A stretch of 5,809 nt of DNA from Actinomycetota bacterium (GTDB taxonomy: Bacteria > Actinomycetota > Actinomycetes > Nanopelagicales > Nanopelagicaceae): assembly GCA_947381255.1 (NCBI GenBank), contig CANCUC010000061.1:1-5809 (forward strand). Direction: 5' to 3'. Made by a program: the position numbers and the translations under genes. Under the pieces are notes generated by a model. That model saw nothing but the letters and a program-made list of their open reading frames with translations, made no database searches and was not told the DNA's origin. Positions 1-4,583 of this stretch are shown here, piece after piece (the stretch's first letter is position 1; each line of letters opens with the position of its first letter).

Positions 1-13
1 TTTCAATGGGGAT

Positions 14-316
14 TTACTTCTTTGCAGCAGCCTTCTTACGTGGCTTAGCAGCAACCTTCTTAGCTGCAGCCTTCTTGCGTGGCTGTGCAGCAGCCTTCTT
101 AGCAGCTGGCTTAGCAGCGGCCTTCTTACGAGGCTTTGCAGCAACCTTCTTAGCAGCTGGCTTAGCAGCAGCCTTCTTACGGCGCTTTGGAGCAACCTTC
201 TTTGCTACTGGAGCTGCCTTCTTAGCAGCGGCCTTCTTACGACGCTTTGGAGCTGGAGCTGCCTTAGCAGCTGCCTTCTTGCGACGCTTTGGAGCAGTTT
301 TCTTAGCTGCAGCCAT
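14..316 (-). CDS. Histone H1-like Lys/Ala-rich DNA-binding protein
   Basis: A complete 100-residue protein of extreme composition: 40 Ala, 34 Lys, 10 Pro, 9 Arg, 4 Val and one each of Met, Thr and Gln. It has no acidic and no aromatic residue, so its net charge is about +43. The core motif RKKAAAK occurs six times (from residues 12, 26, 46, 63, 80 and 93). The first three copies are preceded by PKR, the last three by KP or QP. No folded domain such as HU precedes the repeats. The start is supported by AGGAG (323-327) six bases upstream of ATG, and it has its own promoter. Similar basic repeats form the C-terminal tails of actinobacterial HU (HupB) and bacterial H1-like proteins, which bind DNA non-specifically and compact the nucleoid; that role is inferred here from composition. 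It could instead bind RNA or ribosomes. Gene reality is secure, the exact role less so. Confidence 0.85.
   Translation of the reverse strand: MAAAKKTAPKRRKKAAAKAAPAPKRRKKAAAKKAAPVAKKVAPKRRKKAAAKPAAKKVAAKPRKKAAAKPAAKKAAAQPRKKAAAKKVAAKPRKKAAAKK
17..289 (-). repeat. In-frame degenerate coding repeats of the histone-like gene
   Basis: Almost the whole gene is built from short in-frame repeats encoding RKKAAAK plus Ala/Pro/Lys linkers, seen on the plus strand as recurring GCAGCCTTCTTACG-like words. Unit spacing is irregular (14, 20, 17, 17 and 13 codons), so this is not a uniform tandem array. It looks like internal duplication followed by drift. Such a tract can gain or lose units by slippage or unequal recombination, so its length may differ between strains. 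Confidence 0.7.
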
Positions 317-335
317 TTACATCTCCTATCAGAAT

Positions 336-356
336 GGTTCGATCCGTCACCGAACC
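336..356 (-). other. Hairpin in the 5' leader of the histone-like gene
   Basis: A perfect 6-bp inverted repeat (GGTTCG at 336-341, CGAACC at 351-356) encloses a 9-base loop. It lies in the predicted untranslated leader, ending about nine bases before the AGGAG ribosome-binding site. It may stabilise the mRNA or affect ribosome access. A competing pairing of GTCAC (346-350) with GTGAC (372-376) is also possible. The fold is visible in the sequence; a function is conjecture. Confidence 0.35.
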
Positions 357-405
357 TGTTCAAGGAGAATCGTGACAGTAATTACACGAAGAAGCCACTA
401 TTTTC

Positions 406-434
406 GATATAAAAGAGAGTGCGTGTCGCAACAA
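406..434 (-). promoter_or_regulatory. Predicted sigma-70-type promoter of the histone-like gene
   Basis: Read on the minus strand, TTGTTG (434-429) and TATATC (411-406) are separated by exactly 17 bases, each matching four of six consensus positions. The predicted start near 399-400 gives a leader of roughly 80 nt. Upstream on the same strand (about 435-481) the DNA is very A/T-rich with A-runs, like an UP element, which would suit a highly expressed nucleoid protein. No convincing terminator of the preceding transporter gene is visible in this gap, so readthrough from it is also possible. Confidence 0.5.
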
Positions 435-481
435 TATTTTTTTATATTTTTGTGCTCTTTTGAACTTTTGTTAAGTATTTC

Positions 482-1753
482 TTATTCATTCTCTTCCAAC
501 TTTGATTTCTTCTCTTTCCATTCAATCGCATAGGCATTTGTTTTCAAATCAAATTTGCGAAATTCCGGCAATTTTGCCGCTGCAAAACCCACTAGACCAA
601 TGCATAAAAGCCCGCCTGAGATGACGGAGGTGCGAAGTGAGGTGATCGCGGCGGTCGTACCCGCGCGTAACTGACCTGCAAGAGGGCCCACCGAATATGA
701 AAGCAACTCCAACCCCGCTAATCGTCCGCGGAATTCATCGTCGATTGTCTGGTTCCAGAGGGTATTTCGGCAGAGCGCACTGACTTGATCTGATGCACCC
801 GCCAGCCCTAAAAATAGTAAGACAGCCCACAATGAATCGGTCGTTCCCGCAAGTGCGATGCAAATACCCCAGCCAATTGCCGCCCAGGTAATAGCCCATC
901 CATGTCGGGTGAAGTGCTTGATCCAGCCGCTAGTTGCTGTCACCAGGATAGAGCCGAAGATTCCGGCAGAGTAGAAGAGACCCAAGGCCCAGCGGGAGTG
1001 AATGTGATCAGCCCAAAATGGGAAGAGGGCATTTGGCATTGCGAAGAACATCGCGATCAGGTCGACGATGTAGGTGCCCATAAGATCCTTGCGCGAAGCC
1101 GCGTATTGAAGCCCACCAAACATAGATTTTATGGATTTGGTCGCAGCATCTTTCAGCGGAGGGACTGCAGCAATTTTTAGGATGAAGGCGATGGATATCG
1201 CATAGCTAGCAATATCAATCGCGAATGCAGTTTTAACTCCACTTGTTGCAATGATGACGCCTGCGAGAGCTGGACCGATAATCGCGCTGAACTGCCAACG
1301 AAGCGCCATCAGCGCCATGGCGGAAGGGAGATCTTCATGGGAGACAAGCCGTGGAATCATCGCTCCATAGCTTGGACCTTGCAAGCCATCCATCGCCGAA
1401 AAACCAGCTGCAACAATGTAGAGCACCAGTAAATGCGGGTGCGAGAGAAATGAATTACCCAACAAAATTGCGGTGCAGATGAGCGCACCTGCTTCGCAGC
1501 GCCAGACCATCTTCTTGCGATCCACGGAGTCCGCGAGTACGCCACCCCAGAGCGCGAAAATAATGAGAGGAACGATTTCGACTGCTCCCATAGCACCAAC
1601 GGCGATGTATGAGTTAGTGAGCTCTTTAATCTGAAATGGAAGGGCGACAAGGGTTAGCGCTGAGCCAAATCTCGTTACTACTCCCGAAATAAATATAAAG
1701 CGCAAATTCTTATTTTTGCGGAGTGGGGAGAGATCTATTGCAAAGCGCGCCAT
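482..1753 (-). CDS. MFS transporter, probable efflux type (MFS_3-like)
   Basis: A 423-residue integral membrane protein of normal length for a 12-helix major facilitator. The first helix spans about residues 17-38. After the second helix comes the family's cytoplasmic loop motif A, seen as GGVLADSVDRKK (70-81). A central polar loop at about 200-222 separates the two halves, and DDEFRGRLAG (338-347) lies in the second half, where MFS_3 (EntS-like) exporters carry a similar RGR motif. The C-terminal tail from about 396 is charged, ending in a Lys/Glu-rich stretch. The substrate cannot be read from the sequence; EntS-like members export siderophores or drugs. The gene starts 9 nt after the panB stop, in the same frame and with no clear Shine-Dalgarno, so translation probably depends on coupling to panB. 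Co-transcription with panB is likely, but a pathway link is not shown. Confidence 0.85.
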   Translation of the reverse strand: MARFAIDLSPLRKNKNLRFIFISGVVTRFGSALTLVALPFQIKELTNSYIAVGAMGAVEIVPLIIFALWGGVLADSVDRKKMVWRCEAGALICTAILLGNSFLSHPHLLVLYIVAAGFSAMDGLQGPSYGAMIPRLVSHEDLPSAMALMALRWQFSAIIGPALAGVIIATSGVKTAFAIDIASYAISIAFILKIAAVPPLKDAATKSIKSMFGGLQYAASRKDLMGTYIVDLIAMFFAMPNALFPFWADHIHSRWALGLFYSAGIFGSILVTATSGWIKHFTRHGWAITWAAIGWGICIALAGTTDSLWAVLLFLGLAGASDQVSALCRNTLWNQTIDDEFRGRLAGLELLSYSVGPLAGQLRAGTTAAITSLRTSVISGGLLCIGLVGFAAAKLPEFRKFDLKTNAYAIEWKEKKSKLEENE

Positions 1754-1762
1754 ATGCCGAGC

Positions 1763-2572
1763 CTAGTGAAAGGTTTGTTCTTCAGAGGGGAATAACCCCG
1801 CTTCAACATCCGACACCCACTCGCGTACGCCATCTGAAATCTCTCTTCGCAAATCGCGATAGGCCTTAGCAAATTTCGGAGCTTTCTCGGTTAAGCCCAT
1901 GAGGTCGGTCCAGACAATCACTTGGGCATCGCACCCATTGCCCGCTCCGATTCCGATGACTGGAATACCTAGCGCGGCTGTAATCTCAGAGGCGAGTTCT
2001 GCTGGGACCATTTCTAGTACAAGAGCGAAGATGCCTGCCTCTTGGAGAGCCTTAGCATCTTTGATTATCGCCTTGGCGCTTTCACCGCGACCTTGAACTT
2101 TAAATCCGCCAAGTGCATACACGGATTGTGGAGTTAGACCGAGGTGGCCCATAACAGGAATTCCGGCGTTAACCAGTTTCTTAATTTGGGGAACTACTTT
2201 CTTTCCGCCTTCGAGTTTTACCGCTTGGACTCGAGACTCTTTAAAGAGGCGAGTGGCACTTTCAAGTGCATGCTTGGGTGATTTTTCATAACTTCCAAAT
2301 GGCAGATCTGCCACAACCATCGCCGTCGATGTACCAAGAACCACCGCACGAGAGAGCATGATCATCTGCTCTAACGTCACCGGAATGGTGTTTTTCTCAC
2401 CGAGGAAATTATTTCCGGCGCTATCTCCGACTAAGAGAACTGGAATTCCAACCCCTTCAAATATCGAAGCGGTTAACGCCTCATACGCGGTGATCATCGC
2501 CCACTTCTCGCGGCGAAGCTTCTTGGCAGAGAGGTCGGAAATAGAGGTGCGTCGGGTTGAGCCATTAGACAT
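1763..2572 (-). CDS. panB: 3-methyl-2-oxobutanoate hydroxymethyltransferase
   Basis: Transfers a hydroxymethyl group from 5,10-methylenetetrahydrofolate to 2-oxoisovalerate to give ketopantoate, the first committed step of pantothenate and coenzyme A synthesis, in the cytoplasm. The 269 residues are full length for this (βα)8-barrel family. Recognisable landmarks are LLVGDSAGNNFLG (46-58), VVADLPFGSYE (86-96), VKLEGG (118-123), GHLGLTPQ (142-149), LVLEMVP (184-190) and VIGIGAG (205-211). By comparison with E. coli PanB, Asp50 and Asp89 should be the Mg2+ ligands, with Lys119 and Glu187 in the active site. The usual TAYD near the start is TAYE here (28-31), a mild variation. Start ATG 2572 is supported by AAGGGG (2578-2583) five bases upstream. 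It is divergent from nadE and leads a probable two-gene operon with the MFS transporter. Confidence 0.96.
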   Translation of the reverse strand: MSNGSTRRTSISDLSAKKLRREKWAMITAYEALTASIFEGVGIPVLLVGDSAGNNFLGEKNTIPVTLEQMIMLSRAVVLGTSTAMVVADLPFGSYEKSPKHALESATRLFKESRVQAVKLEGGKKVVPQIKKLVNAGIPVMGHLGLTPQSVYALGGFKVQGRGESAKAIIKDAKALQEAGIFALVLEMVPAELASEITAALGIPVIGIGAGNGCDAQVIVWTDLMGLTEKAPKFAKAYRDLRREISDGVREWVSDVEAGLFPSEEQTFH

Positions 2573-2589
2573 GAGATCCCCTTAAGGCT

Positions 2590-2610
2590 CGCGGCCAGTT
2601 TTGGTCCGCG
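2590..2610 (-). other. GC-rich hairpin between panB and nadE, in the panB leader
   Basis: CGCGG (2590-2594) pairs with CCGCG (2606-2610), and CCA (2595-2597) with TGG (2602-2604). This gives an 8-bp stem with one bulged base and a four-base loop. It ends about six bases before the panB Shine-Dalgarno, so in panB mRNA it would sit just upstream of the ribosome-binding site. There is no following U-run in either direction, so it does not look like a terminator. It could be an mRNA stability element or a protein-binding palindrome. Confidence 0.4.
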
Positions 2611-2650
2611 GCTAGGGCTAAGTCTAGCGACCCCGCCGAAGATACCTAGC
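2611..2650. promoter_or_regulatory. GCTAG/CTAGC repeats in the divergent panB-nadE spacer
   Basis: GCTAG (2611-2615) and CTAGC (2624-2628) form a perfect 5-bp inverted repeat with an 8-base spacer. A further CTAGC lies at 2646-2650, just ahead of the predicted nadE -10 element. Three copies of a 5-mer in 40 bases between two divergent cofactor genes could be an operator. The words are short, however, and no known regulator site is recognised. Confidence 0.25.
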
Positions 2651-2655
2651 CTGGG

Positions 2656-2661
2656 TAAGAT
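2656..2661 (+). promoter_or_regulatory. Predicted nadE -10 element, leaderless start
   Basis: TAAGAT fits the TANNNT -10 pattern and lies only 6 bases before the nadE ATG, so transcription would begin at or next to A2668, the first base of the start codon. No Shine-Dalgarno is present in the few bases before the ATG, which agrees with a leaderless mRNA. No good -35 hexamer is seen at the expected distance, as is frequent in actinobacteria. No equally convincing promoter for panB is visible on the opposite strand; TAGACT (2626-2621) is a weak candidate. Confidence 0.5.
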
Positions 2662-2667
2662 TTAAGT

Positions 2668-4374
2668 ATGAGTCCTCAGGTGATTGGTCAACTCAGAGTT
2701 GGTCTTGCCCAGGTAAATCCAACCGTCGGTGCTCTTGGAGCAAATACCGAACTCATCTTGGAATATGCCGGAAAGGCGGCGAGCGCAGGTGCCCATCTCC
2801 TCGTACTTCCAGAGATGGTTCTCACCGGATACCCCGTCGAAGATCTCGCCAATCGCGCAACCTTTCGCCAGGCATCAAAATCCGCTCTTGATTCTCTTGC
2901 AAGAAAGCTCGAAGATTATGGAGACCTAGTAAGCATTGTTGGCTACTTGGAGGAGAGCGCATCACATCGCCCACAAAATGCTGTTGCGGTAATTCATAAG
3001 GGCGCCGTTGTTGCACGCTACATCAAGCATCACCTTCCGAACTACGGAGTCTTTGATGAATTTAGAAATTTTGTGGCGGGTGAAGGTTCACTCGTTCTCC
3101 GAATTCATGGCGTCGATGTCGGAATTGCAATCTGCGAAGATATTTGGAGAGAACAAGGCCCTGTCGCTGATCTTGCTGCCAGAAATGTAGGGCTCGTTGT
3201 CGTCCCAAATGGAAGTCCATTTGAGCGCAATAAAGATGACGTCCGAGCATCGCTGGTGCGTCGCCGGGCGAGAGAAATCGGTGCGCCACTTCTCTACGTA
3301 AATATGACCGGCGGGCAAGACGATTTGGTCTTTGATGGTGACAGCATCGCCGTAGCCGCAGATGGTGAATTAATTGCCAGAGCTCCACAATTTGATGATG
3401 GTTTGATGGTCGTTGATATTGATGCCAAAGCACTAACGAGCGATCCAGATGTGGTGATCAGCAGTGAGCGCATTGGCGGATATCTCAAGATTAATCATGG
3501 AGTTGCGCCACGCCTCGAAATTGAAGCAGAGATTTGGCAAGCACTTGTCGTCGGTCTACGAGATTATGTGAAGAAGAATGGATTCCCTTCAGTTATCTTG
3601 GGCTTATCTGGTGGCATCGACTCCGCAGTGACCGCTGCGATAGCCGCCGATGCTATCGGCGCCAAGCGCGCATACGGCGTTGCGATGCCGAGCCAATATT
3701 CCTCTGATCATTCGATGAGCGATGCTGCTGATTCGGCGAAGCGAATTGGAATGAATTTTAGAGTTGTAGAGATTCAGCCAATGGTCAACTCATTTTTAAC
3801 GGCCTTGGGATTAACCGGTTTAGCGGAAGAGAATTTACAAGCGCGTGTCCGGGGAACAACCTTGATGGGTCTTTCAAATCAAGAGGGACATCTCGTCTTG
3901 GCTACGGGCAACAAATCTGAGTTAGCTGTCGGATATTCAACGCTTTACGGAGATGCGGTCGGGGGATATGCGCCGATTAAGGATCTCTTGAAATCTGAAG
4001 TCTGGGCGATTGCCAAATGGCGAAATGAGGTCGCTAGATCTCGAGGCGAAGTCGAGCCAATCCCACTTAACTCAATAATCAAAGAACCGAGCGCTGAATT
4101 ACGCCCCGATCAAAAAGATAGTGATTCGCTCCCAGAATATGGATTGCTGGATCAGATGCTGCTGCTCTACATCGAGCAAGATGCAGGCCTGCAAGGGCTT
4201 CTTGATGCTGGCTTTGACCCGGCCTTGGCCACGCGAGTTATTCAGATGGTGGATCGCGCGGAGTACAAGCGGCGTCAATATCCGCCAGGTCCAAAGATTT
4301 CCAGGAGGGCATTTGGCAAGGATCGCCGCCTACCAATCACCTCGAGTTGGCGGGAAAATATCTCACCTGCTTGA
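2668..4374 (+). CDS. nadE: Glutamine-dependent NAD+ synthase
   Basis: Catalyses the last step of NAD synthesis in the cytoplasm: deamido-NAD (NaAD) + ATP + glutamine give NAD+ + AMP + PPi + glutamate. The 568-residue protein has both expected domains. The N-terminal nitrilase-type amidohydrolase (about 8-265) releases ammonia from glutamine and carries the Glu-Lys-Cys triad: Glu49 in LPEM, Lys120 in YIKHHLPNYG, Cys156 in AICEDIW. The C-terminal synthetase domain (about 285-568) has the ATP pyrophosphatase P-loop SGGIDSA (314-320) and LATGNKSELAVGYSTLYGD (411-429), which belongs to the nucleotide and NaAD binding region. Its length matches the shorter bacterial two-domain class; the M. tuberculosis enzyme is about 100 residues longer. 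The glutaminase domain means the cell need not supply free ammonia for this step. The start is chosen at the ATG just after the -10 element; no ribosome-binding site is evident. Confidence 0.96.
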   Translation: MSPQVIGQLRVGLAQVNPTVGALGANTELILEYAGKAASAGAHLLVLPEMVLTGYPVEDLANRATFRQASKSALDSLARKLEDYGDLVSIVGYLEESASHRPQNAVAVIHKGAVVARYIKHHLPNYGVFDEFRNFVAGEGSLVLRIHGVDVGIAICEDIWREQGPVADLAARNVGLVVVPNGSPFERNKDDVRASLVRRRAREIGAPLLYVNMTGGQDDLVFDGDSIAVAADGELIARAPQFDDGLMVVDIDAKALTSDPDVVISSERIGGYLKINHGVAPRLEIEAEIWQALVVGLRDYVKKNGFPSVILGLSGGIDSAVTAAIAADAIGAKRAYGVAMPSQYSSDHSMSDAADSAKRIGMNFRVVEIQPMVNSFLTALGLTGLAEENLQARVRGTTLMGLSNQEGHLVLATGNKSELAVGYSTLYGDAVGGYAPIKDLLKSEVWAIAKWRNEVARSRGEVEPIPLNSIIKEPSAELRPDQKDSDSLPEYGLLDQMLLLYIEQDAGLQGLLDAGFDPALATRVIQMVDRAEYKRRQYPPGPKISRRAFGKDRRLPITSSWRENISPA

Positions 4375-4375
4375 T

Positions 4376-4404
4376 TTGTTATCTCGTCCCCATCTGCTTA
4401 TTAT
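4376..4404 (+). promoter_or_regulatory. Predicted sigma-70-type promoter of the SAM riboswitch-metY unit
   Basis: TTGTTA (4376-4381) and TATTAT (4399-4404) are separated by 17 bases and match the consensus at four and five of six positions. The -35 box begins one base after the nadE stop codon codon-end. The predicted transcription start, about seven bases after the -10, falls at 4411-4412, exactly where the riboswitch begins. This agreement between two independent signals strengthens both. It implies that metY is transcribed separately from nadE, although no terminator separates them. Confidence 0.65.
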
Positions 4405-4411
4405 TTGGGCA

Positions 4412-4526
4412 GGTCACGAGTTCCAGGTTTTAGCCCCGGCTTACTGGACGGCAACCCTCCACCACGGTGGGGTGCTCCGGGTGAAGACCAGGTCTATTGC
4501 ACAGTGCAATCGGCAAGCGTGGGTTC
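4412..4526 (+). promoter_or_regulatory. SAM-IV riboswitch aptamer
   Basis: An RNA aptamer that binds S-adenosylmethionine and represses methionine synthesis when SAM is abundant. The sequence follows the SAM-IV pattern as recalled for mycobacteria. Traceable pairings: P1 GGTC 4412-4415 with GACC 4486-4489; P2 TCCAG 4422-4426 with CTGGA 4444-4448; P3 ACCC 4454-4457 with GGGT 4470-4473. The P2-loop CCCGG (4435-4439) pairs with CCGGG (4477-4481) as the core pseudoknot. A downstream hairpin is formed by ATTGC 4496-4500 and GCAAT 4506-4510. The SAM-IV-specific second pseudoknot is CCACG (4462-4466) with CGTGG (4518-4522). The recalled mycobacterial bases there are CCGCG/CGCGG, so the difference is a compensated pair. 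P1 shows only four clean pairs, with A·A next (4416/4485), where the mycobacterial version has six. It lies directly upstream of metY, a typical target. Confidence 0.93.
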
Positions 4527-4531
4527 TATAA

Positions 4532-4579
4532 AGAGCTGGGAGACCTCTCTTTCGTGCACCCCCTTAACTTCTGGGAGGT
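4532..4579 (+). promoter_or_regulatory. Likely translational expression platform with metY ribosome-binding site
   Basis: The metY Shine-Dalgarno GGGAGG (4573-4578) lies five bases before the ATG. ACCTCTC (4543-4549) can pair with GGGAGGT (4573-4579) over seven pairs, one of them G·U, hiding the ribosome-binding site. CTGGGAG occurs twice, at 4536-4542 next to the anti-SD and at 4571-4577 containing the SD. The upstream copy can fold back on the anti-SD (GAG 4540-4542 with CTC 4547-4549, extended by G·U pairs) and so free the real SD. No hairpin followed by a U-run is seen, which argues for control of translation and not of transcription termination. How SAM binding selects between these folds is not evident. 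Confidence 0.5.
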
Positions 4580-4583
4580 ATTC

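Noticed and set aside
17..289. Possible CRISPR or minisatellite array because of recurring CTTCTTACG words
   Set aside because: Units are irregular, there are no unique spacers, and the repetition is explained by in-frame RKKAAAK coding.
427..481. Intrinsic terminator after the MFS gene
   Set aside because: The region is A/T-rich with A- and T-runs, but the only stem (ACTT/AAGT) is four weak pairs. It reads better as promoter-upstream A/T-rich DNA.
6..533. Plus-strand open frame of 175 codons opposite the histone-like gene, rich in AAAFLRG repeats
   Set aside because: It is the antisense image of the Lys/Ala repeat gene, since reverse-complemented GC-rich repeats lack stops. It has no RBS, runs through the promoter region of that gene and overlaps the MFS 3' end.
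3062..3433. Minus-strand open frames within nadE
   Set aside because: They have no RBS or recognisable content and lie entirely inside the strongly supported nadE gene.
4527..4572. Transcription terminator as the riboswitch output
   Set aside because: No stable GC stem followed by a U-run is present, and SD sequestration explains the pairings better.
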